From Rhizophagus clarus (lineage: Eukaryota; Glomeromycota; Glomeromycetes; Glomerales; Glomeraceae), in assembly GCA_015698045.1 (NCBI GenBank), contig BLAL01000182.1:496001-560000 (forward strand): a stretch of DNA of 64,000 nucleotides. Direction: 5' to 3'. Shown here in pieces: positions 46,998 through 57,540 of the stretch. Under the pieces are notes generated by a model that saw nothing but the letters and a program-made list of their open reading frames with translations, was not told the DNA's origin and ran no database searches. Within the stretch, counting starts at the first letter, position 1; each line of letters opens with the position of its first letter. The translations under genes and the position numbers were made by a program.

Positions 46998-48420
46998 CTT
47001 AAAAAAGAAAAAAAACGAACATTAGTTAATGTTTGTTGAAATAATAAAAAAAGATATTTTGAAGTTTCTTTAGCTTTGAAATATCACAGTCCGCTTCAAA
47101 TTAGAATTCCAGACCCAAAAAATGAAATGAAACATCAGTAATGTTTCGTAAAATAAAAATATAAAAAAAAAATTTATTTTGAAGTTTTTTTACCTTTGAA
47201 ATAACTCGATCCACTTCTTCTGGACCTAAAAAAGAAAGAAAATGAATGTTAGTTAATGTTTGTTGAAATAAAAGTAAAAAAAAAAATTATTTTTTTTTTT
47301 ACTTACAGTAATCTGCCTATAAAGAACTTCCAGACCTAAAAAATAAAAAAAATGAACATTAGTAACATTCGTTTAAATAAAACAAAAAAAATGATAATTT
47401 TCAAAGATATTTTACCTTCGAAATATCATATAGTCCATCTCTAAAGGAGTTCCAGACCTAAAAAAAGAAAGAAAATGAATGTTAGTTAACATTCGTTGAA
47501 ATTAAAGTAAAAAAAATTGTTTTTTTTACTTACTAGTCTGCCTTAAAATGGAGTTTCAGACCTAAAAAAAAGGATAAAAGCGAAACGTTACTAATGTTTT
47601 GCTAAAATACAAAAAAAAATGATTTTTTTTTTACTTAAAGTAGTCTGCCTCAAATGGAGTTCCGGACCTAAAAAAAAGAAGAAAAGCGAAACATTACTAA
47701 CATTTTGCTAAAATACAAAAAAAAAATGAATTTTTTTTTACTCTTAAAGTGGTCCGCCTCAAAATGGAGTTCCAGGACCTAAAAAAAAAGAAAAAAAAGT
47801 GAAACATTACTAACATTTTGCTAAAATACAAAAAAAATGAATTTTTTTTACTCTTAAAGTGGTCCGCCTCGAAATGGAGTTCTGAGACCTAAAAAAAAGG
47901 AAAAAAGCGAAATGTTACTAACGTTTCGCTAAAATACAAAAAAAACATTTTTTTTTTACTTGAAGTGGTCTGCCTCGAAATGGAGTTCTGGACCTAAAAA
48001 AAGAAAAAGAAATCAAACATTAGTTAACGTTCGTTAAATTAAATCAATAAAAAAATCCGGAGCTGTACTTCAGCTTCCAGATCCCAAAAAAAATTAAAAA
48101 TAACAAAAAAAAAGTCCAGAGCTGTACTTTGGCTTCCAGATCTAAAAAAATATAAAAATCGAACGTTTATAACATTTGTTAAATAAATTAATATACTTGA
48201 AGGTTTTAACCTTTGAAATGGAGAGTCCAGAACCGTTCTTCAGTATCAAAGACTTCTAACCTTCGAAATGAAGAGTCCAGAACTGTTCTTTATCGTCAAG
48301 GATCTCTACCCTTCGAAGTGAAGAGTCCAGGGCTGTTCTTTAACATCCAGGACCTCTAACCTTCGAAATAGGGTCTGGAAAGAGCTTTAGACTCATCCAA
48401 AACTTAGAAAAGTAGCTACA
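46998..48420 (-). repeat. upstream decayed exon-intron cassettes, about 13-15 units
   Basis: Continuation of the cassette array with a ~100-bp period. Plus-strand units have CTTTGAAATATCATAGTCC-like or GTCTGCCTCAAAATGGAGT blocks, then TTCCAGACCTAAAAAAAG, then AACGTTAGTAACGTTCGTT. Minus-strand blocks give variants such as PEEVDRVISK (about 47205) and SGTPFEADYFK (about 47650) bordered by TTTTTTTAG. Many donors are reduced to AAG|TAAAA, and blocks contain stops or 1-2 nt indels. The last units (48200-48370) shorten to about 57 bp. Confidence 0.75.
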
Positions 48421-49140
48421 AAAAAAAAATTTTAAAATAGCTTCGCAAGACAGATCTTTTCATTTTTATTTGTAAAACTTCAAAATTTGAAAACTTCCTA
48501 ATTTCTCATTCATCCCGCACTTTAAAACTATAAGTAAAAAATTTTTGTTTGAATCTGAAACTTGTACTTTTGGCATTTCGTCAAACATTGGAAAACTTGT
48601 CTTAAAGACTTCGAACCTTATAAAGAAATAGTATTTTTTATTTTTTTTTTTTTAAAAAAAATTATTCTTAAAGTCTGATTATCTGACAAGCTTCGAAGCT
48701 TAAAAAAAATCCATTAAAAATTTATTTTTTTTTTTTATGGTATCTTTAAACAAATTAATTTTTTTAAGGCGTTAAAAAATTATTTCTTTAAAAGAATTAT
48801 TTCTTTAAAAGTGTTATAAAATTATTTCTTTAAAGTGATAGAAAAAAATTGTTTCTTTAAAAAGTTTAAAAAATTAGTGATGTAAAGTTTATCAAAATAA
48901 ATATGCAAAGTTTATCAAGAAAATTGTGAAAATCTTTAAAGATTTTTGTACAAAGTATTTTTAAAAATCTGCAATTTTGGAGATTATCACAAATTTTTCA
49001 TAAAAAAATCTTTGAAAAAATAAAAAAAATAATTTCTGCAGTATTGCGCAGATTCTTAACAAAATTGCATTAAAAAAATGCGGCAATCTGCTAAAATCAC
49101 AGATCACTGCAGATTTGAACTGATATTAACTTTCCCAATG
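48421..49140. other. right end of the 3.6-kb element
   Basis: AT-rich, with TTTCTTTAAA words (48770-48880) and, near the end, GCAGATT / TGCGCAGA words matching those at the left end (45535-45640). No exon could be joined to the micro-exon frame from here. Confidence 0.4.
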
Positions 49141-49148
49141 TTTAATTT

Positions 49149-49270
49149 ATTGTTATGAAAAATGCTTGTTGTTATGAAACTATGTTTGGATGATATTAAA
49201 TTAATTAATGGAAGGAAATTGCGTTTTAATTAATGTTTGAGAGTACTGTCTTTAATTAAACATAATATTA
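49149..49270 (-). pseudogene. 5' part of the gene split by the 3.6-kb element
   Basis: Read on the minus strand toward 49149, an open frame (RNFLPLINLISSKHSF, then ITTSIFHNN) runs directly into the octamer duplicated by the insertion and continues in frame as KLELKNW at 45517. A TAA at about 49225 stands where CAA would keep the frame open. The true start was not found. Unknown family, as for 44714-45517. Confidence 0.45.
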
Positions 49271-50269
49271 TTCTGATATATTGAATAAGAGTGAAGTTAT
49301 GCTCGTTTGAGAGTTAAAGTATAATGAAAAGTGGTGGCGAAAGCTTTCTCTCTCAAAATGAAATTCAAAAAAAATGTGGTTAAGGAAAATCCAGAGAAAA
49401 CCTTTGGTATTTAAGATACCTAAAAATGATATTGTAATAAAAATATTTTTAAAAGAAATAGTAATAGGAAAAGCATTAAAAGAGCAAAAGAAAGAATATA
49501 AAGAAAAACATTAAAACATAAAGAGAAAGGAAAATTTAAACTAAGCGTATTAAGAGTTTTATTGTGGAAAACCAGCATGATGCAGTATTGTTATACTGAT
49601 AGGATGGTTTCTTCCTCCTCACAATATATTTCTTCTCTTTTTTAAGTTAAATAATCATATAATTTTATTTCATATTAAAATCATATTCAAATTGTAAGCT
49701 AAATTTGTTACATTAATTATTCTTTATCATTATTATTTGTATATACTTTGGTGTATTAGAAGATAATTTTCTACGTACATTTGTTATACCATTAATTTCT
49801 TGCTACTTTTAAAATATTAATTAAGAAAACAATATACTCAGTGTCAAAAGATATCTGGAATACCAAACTAAAATCTATAAAATAATAAAAAGAACCATAT
49901 ATTAATACATCTCTTAAAGTTAATTCCATCCAAAAAGCTAAAATGTATAGTTTTTTAAAACTGATTGTAAAATAAAGCTAACCTCTTAATTGTTTGTTAT
50001 AATATTTTTTTTTTAAACATATATTTTTTCTTTTTTTATTATTGTTTCTTACAACTTGTTTCTAGCTAATTATATTTTACTTTTTTAGGTTTTTTGACTC
50101 TGGAAAGTGTGAAAGATAAGGAAAAGAAAAAGGAAAAGAGAGAAAATAAGAAAAGAGCGAAGAAATACTAAAAAATACACACCTGTATACCACTTATCTT
50201 ATACTCTCAACCTACATATCCAATTGGTATAAAGAAAAAGTCCAATTTTGCAATTAAGGTATGTTTGGT
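49271..50269. other. intergenic, no supported gene
   Basis: AT-rich with purine-rich patches (49440-49550, 50100-50160). The short stretch around 50240-50290 (TTTTGCAATTAAGGTA, then TTTGGTACT) recurs at 53352-53385 just before the second polypyrimidine array, so it marks the border of that repeat. Confidence 0.45.
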
Positions 50270-51080
50270 ACTGCATATTCCAATTTCATTTTTTATTTCT
50301 TTTTTTACACTTAATTTCTTCTTTTTTATTAATTCTTTTTACTGTATTTCTTTAGTTTTTCTTTGCAGTTAATGAATGTTAAGGTATTTTTATCTTTTAT
50401 TTTTTATTTTTTTTTATTTTAAAACTTATTCTTTTTATTCCTTTTAATTTCCCCTTTGTTTTTTCACTTCTTTCAATTTTCTCTCATTTTTTGCTCCTTT
50501 TTATTTTTCGTTTCTTTGACCCTCCTTCATTTTCGTTCCTTTTGATTACCTCTTCACCTTTTATTCCTTTTAATTTCCTCTTATTTTTTCACTTCTTTTT
50601 GCTCACCTTTGTTTTTACATTCCTTTTAATCCCCTCTTCTATTCCTTTGATTCCCTCTTCTATTTCTCTTTTTGTTTTTTTGACCCTCTTTTTGTTTCTT
50701 TTTCTTTTTATTTCCTTTTTACATCTTTTATTTCCTATTTTTTTTTGTTTCTTTTCATCTCTTTAGTTTTATTTTGTTTTTTTCATTTCCCCTTTGATAT
50801 TTTTGTTTCCTTTTGTTGATTTCATTCCTTTTACTTCTTCTTTGTTGTTGTTTCTCCCCTTTTATTTCCATTCCTTTTAATTATTATTTTTATTCTTTTA
50901 TTTAAACTTTCCCTTTTCATTATTTTCACTCCCTTTTATTCTTTTCACTGTCTTTGTTCCCTTTTATTTCTTCCCTTTTACTGTCTTTCTTCTTTTTATT
51001 CCTCTTGTTTTTTTTTCATTTTCTCTTTTATTTCCTTTGTTATTTATTCTTCTTTTTATTATAGTTTCTATTTCTATTTT
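50270..51080 (+). repeat. polypyrimidine tract array (plus strand T/C)
   Basis: About 0.8 kb of almost pure T/C on the plus strand, made of TTTTTATTCCTTTTAATTTC- and CCTCTTTTATTTCC-like units with no strict period. It gives low-complexity Phe/Leu/Ser open frames that are not genes. Same family as 53430-54300. Confidence 0.8.
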
Positions 51081-51196
51081 TATCAGTTTTTTTTTTTAAA
51101 AATAAAAGAGTTACTATAATAATAAAATTTTTATTATACAAAAAAAAATTCCAGTAGTAATAATTACTTAAAATATGCCAATCAAAAATCAGTCAG

Positions 51197-51477
51197 TTAG
51201 ACTGACTTATAGTGCCGGCTAGAATTATGAGTCACATAGTTACACTAATTTCCAAAAAAGAAAATTTTCTGATTTTACAAAAATTACAAAAATATTTGTG
51301 GAATAGGTATCACCTAAAAAAGAAACTTGGTACGTACAAAATATCCATTTTAGGTGATATCCATTCCATAAAATATTTTTTTGTAATTTTTACAAAATCA
51401 GAAAAATTTTCTTTTTTGGAAATTAGTATAATCACGTAACTCATAATTCTAACTGGCACTATAAGTTGGCCTGAATT
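51197..51477. mobile_element. ~280-bp foldback element
   Basis: GACTTATAGTGCCGGCTAGA...TTTCCAAAAAAGAAAATTTT pairs with its inverse at 51390-51477, and the arms continue inward to a core AGGTATCACCTAAAA / TTTTAGGTGATATCC. It is related to the arms of 43414-43736. It ends in CTGACTACGTCTGACTG-like words and is followed, after about 90 bp, by the 32-bp minisatellite. Confidence 0.7.
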
Positions 51478-51567
51478 ACTGTGTCTGACTACGTCTGACT
51501 GTATCTGAAAAATTTTTTAAAAATAACAGGAGAGGAGGGGTGGGTCAATAATTTAGAAAATAACTAT

Positions 51568-52336
51568 AATAAAAAGCATTTTTTTTAACTAGAACGCTTA
51601 ATAAAAAGCATTTTTCTTAACTAGAACGCTTAATAAAAAGCATTTTTCTTAACTAGAACGCTTAATAAAAAGCATTTTTCTTAACTAGAACGCTTAATAA
51701 AAAGCATTTTTCTTAACTAGAACGCTTAATAAAAAGCATTTTTCTTAACTAGAACGCTTAATAAAAAGCATTTTTCTTAACTAGAACGCTTAATAAAAAG
51801 CATTTTTCTTAACTAGAACGCTTAATAAAAAGCATTTTTCTTAACTAGAACGCTTAATAAAAAGCATTTTTCTTAACTAGAACGCTTAATAAAAAGCATT
51901 TTTCTTAACTAGAACGCTTAATAAAAAGCATTTTTCTTAACTAGAACGCTTAATAAAAAGCATTTTTCTTAACTAGAACGCTTAATAAAAAGCATTTTTC
52001 TTAACTAGAACGCTTAATAAAAAGCATTTTTCTTAACTAGAACGCTTAATAAAAAGCATTTTTCTTAACTAGAACGCTTAATAAAAAGCATTTTTCTTAA
52101 CTAGAACGCTTAATAAAAAGCATTTTTCTTAACTAGAACGCTTAATAAAAAGCATTTTGCTTAACTAAAACGCTTAATAAAAAGCATTTTGCTTAACTAA
52201 AACGCTTAATAAAAAGCATTTTGCTTAACTAAAACGCTTAATAAAAAGCATTTTGCTTAACTAAAACGCTTAATAAAAAGCATTTTGCTTAATTAAAATG
52301 CTTAATAAAAAAGTATTTTCTTAATTAAAATGCTTA
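51568..52336. repeat. 32-bp minisatellite, about 24 units, two subtypes
   Basis: Unit AATAAAAAGCATTTTTCTTA followed by ACTAGAACGCTT. About 18 consecutive units (51590-52160) are identical. About five units then carry CATTTTGCTTAACTAAAACG, and the last two or three are degenerate (TTAATTAAAATG). AAGC...GCTT makes each unit partly palindromic. There are no spacers and no frame is maintained (32 nt). Confidence 0.95.
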
Positions 52337-52990
52337 AAAAAAGCATTTTTTTTAAATTAAACTATTTTTTAACAAAAAACATTGCAAAATATTTTTTTGT
52401 AAGCAATTTGATATAAAAAAAGTTTTTTTGTTACTTTGTTACTTTAGTAAAAACTTTTTTATAATATTTACCTTAATCTGAAGTATTATACTAAATCAAA
52501 TAGGTCAGGTCAAATCAAACAGGTTACTTGACTTGACCTAACTTGAAAAGAATTATCAGATCAGATTAAACAGATTACCTGACTTGACCTGATCTATTCA
52601 GAATACTATTCGCAATTCAACAGAATTTTAATTTTATTTTTTTTACCTGAAAATTAAATGATTGAATATTTATTAATAATATATATAGTAAAATACATTT
52701 AAATAATCATATTATTAAATGATAAATGATAATAGTAATATACAATAAATAATATTATTCCTTAGAATTCTTTCTGATCTTTATAGATTCTATGAATTTT
52801 TTAGTTTTAAAGATCTACTGAGATGAGAAAAGATCTATACAGATCCTTATTAATTATAGAAAGTAAGAATTTTATATGGATTTTAAATCCACAAATATTA
52901 TTAATGTAGTAGTTTTAGCATTAAGATATTAGAAATTCTGAAATGAATAATCTAAGAGTCATTAATTAGTATATATTGATTGGATTCAGT
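52337..52990. other. AT-rich flank with GGTCAGGTCA words
   Basis: TCAGGTCAAATC / GACTTGACCTG words at 52500-52600 look like subterminal repeats of a further hAT-like element whose other end was not located. No gene. Confidence 0.45.
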
Positions 52991-52998
52991 TTTACAAG

Positions 52999-54955
52999 TA
53001 AGGTTGTCTGCCAAAACTCATTTAGCCCAATGCTGAAAGTTAAAAATCCCTATATAGTGCTAAAACTGCTGAAATGTTAAAATGCTGAAACTGCTAAAAC
53101 TGTTTCAGTATTTTGGCATTTTGGCATAGTTTTGGCATAGCAAATACAAATACTTTATTAGAATTTTAGTATAGTTTTGACTTTTTACTAATAATTTCAA
53201 AGGTAAATTTCAAAATATTTGCACTTTTTATTAATATTTTTTAATAATTATTATGTTTTTTATTATATTTTTAATTAAAGTAAATATTTTTATACTAGAT
53301 TTTTTTTTAATAATATATTTAGCGAAACATTTTACTTATTTTGACTTTTCTAGTTTTGCAATTAAGGTACAGTATATTTGGTACTATATAGTGTTCTATT
53401 TTTTTCATATTCTATACTAATTTTATTTTGTTTTTTACAGATCCTTTGATTTTTCTCTGCAAAGAAGATATGTTTTATGTTTTTTTTTATTTTTCTCATT
53501 ACATCTTGTTTCTTACTAACTTTAGTTTTGCTTTTTCTTTCTTTTCCTTCTTTTATTTTCTCTTTCTTTTATTACTCTTTTTTTTCTTTTATTCCAATTC
53601 CTTTCTTTTTCTTCAATGTTTTTTTTTTCCCTTTTCATCCTCATCAATTTTTCCCTTCATTTTCATTCTCTTTTTATGTTTTCCTGCCCTTTTCATCCCT
53701 TTTTAACATTTTTCCTTTTCTTTTTGTTTCCTCTTTATATTTTACCCTTCCTTTTCGTCTCTTTCCTTTCTTTTCGTTCTCTTTTTACATTTTTCCTCTC
53801 CCTTTTTATCTCTTTACATTTTTATCCTTTCTTTTCATCCCTTAACATTTTTCCCTTTCTTTTTATTCTCTCTTTACATTTTTCCTCTCCTTTTTCATCT
53901 CTTTACATTTTTTCTCTTTCTTTTTGCTTCTTCTTTACATTTTTCCCTTTCTTTTCATTCTCTCTTTATATTTTTCCTCTCCCTTTTTATCCCTTCTTTA
54001 CATTTTTTCCCTCCCTTTTTATCTCTTCTTTACAGTTTTTCTTTACTTTTCATTCCTTCTTTGTGGTTTTTCCTCTCTTTATTATTTCTATTTCTCTTAT
54101 TTTATTTTATCTCTTCTTGTTCTTTCTTGATTTTTTTTCTGTATTATCAATCTCCCTTTATTATTTTCTTTCCATATTGCTCCTTCTTTATTTTTTCCCT
54201 TCCTTATCACTCCATTTCCCCTTCATTGTTCCTCTTTCCACTTTTATTTTTTTTCTTTCTTCCTTGTTCCTACTTCTTTTATTTTTATCTTTTATTATTA
54301 TAGATGCCACCTAAATTATTTTAAATAAATTCCAAATTAAGTTGTATATTTTGACTAACATAATTCTCAAATCCCAAATGTACAAATTACAAAATTTATA
54401 TATGTAATTTGTAAATTAATTTGGATTTATATATTTGGGCTGTCATAATCCTAAATTATTTTGGATTTGAGTATGTGGTATCTATACTTATTACATTTCT
54501 TTTATTTTTACTCTTTTACTTTCAAAATCTTGGAAAGATGAAGTAAGTTTACTTCAATTTTTTTTTATTCAGTTAAATACTGTATTATAGTTTCAAAAAA
54601 AAAAATTCCTTTAATTTTCAGGTTTCAAAGCCATTCCTTTATTTATATTAAAATATTTTATTTTATGTTAAGTGTATAATTATTGTGCTGTAGAAACTTT
54701 AAACCAAATAAATATCAAAAATTAATCAATAAAATATGTGTTCAGTTTTGTATATATAAAAAAAAGATTATTAACGATCAATAAATCGATTCATATAAAC
54801 CAGATATCAAAATTGATCAGAAATCTACAAATTTATAATAAATGCTAAAACTATATGTATATTATATGATATATTATGTCAAAACACTGAAACAGTTTTG
54901 GCAGTTTTAGCAGTTTTGACATGTCAAAACTTTCTAGTTTTGGCAAGCAACTTTA
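52999..54955. mobile_element. 1.96-kb hAT-type element carrying a polypyrimidine array
   Basis: The ends TAAGGTTGTCTGCCAAAACT and (inverted) TAAAGTTGCTTGCCAAAACT are flanked by TTTACAAG (52991-52998) and TTTATAAG (54956-54963), one C/T difference. Subterminal regions consist of CTGAAACTGCTAAAACTG / TTTTGGCA words in opposite sense at the two ends. The centre is the T/C array. No transposase. Confidence 0.8.
53430..54300 (+). repeat. polypyrimidine minisatellite, ~36-bp unit
   Basis: Units like CCCTTTTCATCTCTCTTTAC plus ATTTTTC repeat with variation over about 0.87 kb, nearly all T and C on the plus strand. Phe/Leu/Ser open frames of up to about 230 codons arise only because stops need purines. 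Bordered on the left by the same TTTTGCAATTAAGGTA sequence as the array at 50270. Confidence 0.85.
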
Positions 54956-54963
54956 TTTATAAG

Positions 54964-55912
54964 TAGTAATAATTATATATCAAACCAAATAATGACTATT
55001 GAATTATTACTTAATATATTCAAATAAAAAAATATGATCAATTCAGCTAACCTAAATTTTTATACAGTTATCAATTGGATATATATCCTATTGATTACTA
55101 AATTTTTAAACTAATAGTTACCAATAAGGCATATGTCTGATTTATTAGCTTTTGATCTGTGTATTAGCTGCAGGATTGTTTTGTTTATGCTAAATATTAT
55201 AAAAATGTACTTTGCAAGGATATTGTATTTTTTAAAAAGTCTTTCAAGCTATAATATAATTACTAATTGTTTATTTTCTAGCTTGTTTGCTATTTCTATA
55301 TTATAATATAATAAATAATTTTTAATTTTATTAATAAAGTTAGTAGTTTATATTGTATTTTTAAATATATCTTTATAGTTTATTTCCTTTATTTTAAAGG
55401 AAAGCTACTTCAAAGTTTGAGTTATCTATTATCTGAAGGCTTTACACCCTTACTGCAATAAGTTAGTACTAAAAGAAGACTACTAGAAGTAGTTTAAGCA
55501 ATAAAATAAATAAAAAATTAAAGTTAATAATACTCTTTACCACCAAAAAATGGTATTATCGCCACGTTCTAGGTGTAAAATGACTGTAACTAGAAAGAGT
55601 TTCCCAATTTTCTTTAAATCAGATGAGTAAAATAAAAATATTAATAATAATTTTAATATTAATGATTTTAATAGTTTGATGTTTAAAAAATAATAAATAA
55701 AATGGTTAGAAAATTTTGTAATTAGAAAAAACAAAGAATAAAGAATAAAATATTAATATGTTTTTATTTATTTGATCAGTGTAAAAAAATCATTAGTTCA
55801 TATAATATTATTATATATTTTGATACATTAATAGAATATAACATTTAAGAAAAGTACACAATACCTATTTTTAGAAAATGAAAAAAAGCTTCAAATATAC
55901 TGTACATGTGTA
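54964..55912. other. intergenic, no feature seen
   Basis: AT-rich, low-complexity in parts. No gene, RNA or complete element recognised. Confidence 0.4.
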
Positions 55913-55920
55913 ATCTAAAC

Positions 55921-56935
55921 TAGTGATGCAGTTATAGCTTAATTACATTGGGATGAGCTATATCACAACTGAGTTATAACTAATTATAACTTTTTACTTT
56001 AAAATACGGCAAATTGTAACTGGTAAATGTGTCGTAACTGATATATATACCGTAATTGGTATATGTGCTGTAACTGGTATATGTATCATAAATAGGTACT
56101 GTAACTTGTAATAATTATAAATTTATTTTAATAACATATATTATAAAGCATAAAATACAGTATGTAAATGTATTTTATATCGTTCTAATTATTCATTTTT
56201 TTTCTTCTTCATCATTATTAAAAATTTGAGATACTAAACTTGCAGGATTATAATTAAAATTTCCTGAACTTAACCATCAAATCGTGTTATTAATACACTT
56301 TGTTGGTTTTGACAAATGAATCATTATTACCAATGTTTCTGATAATATATTATGGATTTTGTTTTGCGGTGACTTTTAACAGATTCTTCTTCAATTGTCA
56401 AATTATTTTTAACTTCTTGCGGAACCATTAAAATTATCATGCCAAATGATATTTATCTGCTGCCTTCCACAATGTTTACAATCGGCTCTGTAATGTCTAT
56501 CTCTTAACTATCTGACATAATCCCCGATGTTTTTTCTTAATATAAAACTTTCTTCTTTTGAAGCACTTTGCTCATCACGGTTTTGAATATTTCAATCGCT
56601 TTAAGTTCTTGTTGACCCGAAAAATAAAAAATTAATAACCTATGATTTATAAAGAAGTTATTTAAAATCAATATAAAAACTTTAATTATTGGTAACAAAT
56701 TCGGAGATATTCAAAAATTTAAACTGTTAAGCTATTTACAATTAAATAATTTTATGCTATTAAACTATATATTTAGTATTTATATTATTAGCTATTAAAC
56801 TCTTTATATTCTATTAGCATCATTGGCCATAGTAAAAGTTATAACATAAACGGCACATTGGGTTCCACACGTAACTGCGGCCATAATCCGCTATATGCCG
56901 GACAATTTATTGGGACAGTTCCAACTGCATCACTA
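55921..56935. mobile_element. 1.0-kb hAT element with remnant of a BED-finger ORF
   Basis: Perfect 13-bp ends TAGTGATGCAGTT and its inverse are flanked by ATCTAAAC (55913-55920) and GTCTAAAC (56936-56943), seven of eight. The left subterminal region has GTAACTGGTATATGTG words. On the minus strand near 56450-56510 a short patch reads RHYRADCKHCGRQ, the C..C half of a BED-type zinc finger as found in hAT transposases, with a stop just upstream. It is therefore an internally deleted, decayed hAT rather than a pure MITE. The BED call is tentative. Confidence 0.8.
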
Positions 56936-56943
56936 GTCTAAAC

Positions 56944-57540
56944 TCAACAGGAAATCAGTGAAATCAATGAAATCAAATTTGGAGTTAAATTAAAAGTTAT
57001 TCGATATAGATTTTTTTTTTTTTTGGAACAATTACAACTTTTTGATGGAGAGAAATCCTATTGTTACTTGATAAGTTGAACAAATTTATCACATGTGAAT
57101 TTCTCATCTTTAACATTTCGTTTGACAACGGCAATAACATGTTATAATGCATTTGAAATGGTTTCCACGAATCCGCGTTTGTTACGCATGTTACTGCGGT
57201 CGCAGTAATCAAGTGGTATGCACCTTTTAATTTATTGTAACAAATAATTAAATTAGAAATTTCTTTTTATTGGACATTCGTTAACAATTAAATGATCTAT
57301 GATATAAATATATATATTTTACAATATAACGTTATGTTGGACAAATTAAATATTAAAAACAAATATTAGAGTAATTTCTATCCAATAATAATATTATATA
57401 AGTGGGAAAAGGGAAGGGGAGAGTAATCAAGAGAAAAGGAAGGTTTTACAATAGTACATTACTGTATATATTATATATTACTATGTAACATTGCAGCATG
57501 CAACCAGGCAGCTATAAAAGGTAGAACAAAGCAATCAATA
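56944..57540. other. 3' flank of the GPI-protein gene
   Basis: Non-coding. A less AT-biased patch at 57020-57215 gives a 71-codon frame on the minus strand without a recognisable domain. No RNA gene seen. Confidence 0.4.

Larger units (their letters stand above)
45518..49140. mobile_element. 3.6-kb hAT-like element inserted in the pseudogene
   Basis: The ends CATCGGGAAAAATTTTGG and (inverted) CATTGGGAAAGTTAATATC are followed inside by CAGATCTGC/GCAGATT words repeated near both ends. The flanking octamers TCCAACTT (45510-45517) and TTTAATTT (49141-49148) agree at five of eight, and all three differences are C versus T. Deleting the element and one octamer restores a continuous reading frame across the junction (SIFHNN then KLELKNW), which supports the boundaries. 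The interior is the exon-intron cassette array on the minus strand. No transposase is seen. Confidence 0.65.

Noticed and set aside
51568..52336. Regular 32-bp direct repeats as a CRISPR array
   Set aside because: Repeats are head-to-tail without unique spacers, the DNA is eukaryotic, and no cas genes are present.
53428..54314. Open frames up to 232 codons, rich in Phe, Leu and Ser, on the plus strand
   Set aside because: They arise from a polypyrimidine minisatellite in which stop codons cannot occur. There is no start context, domain or frame preference, and several frames are open at once.
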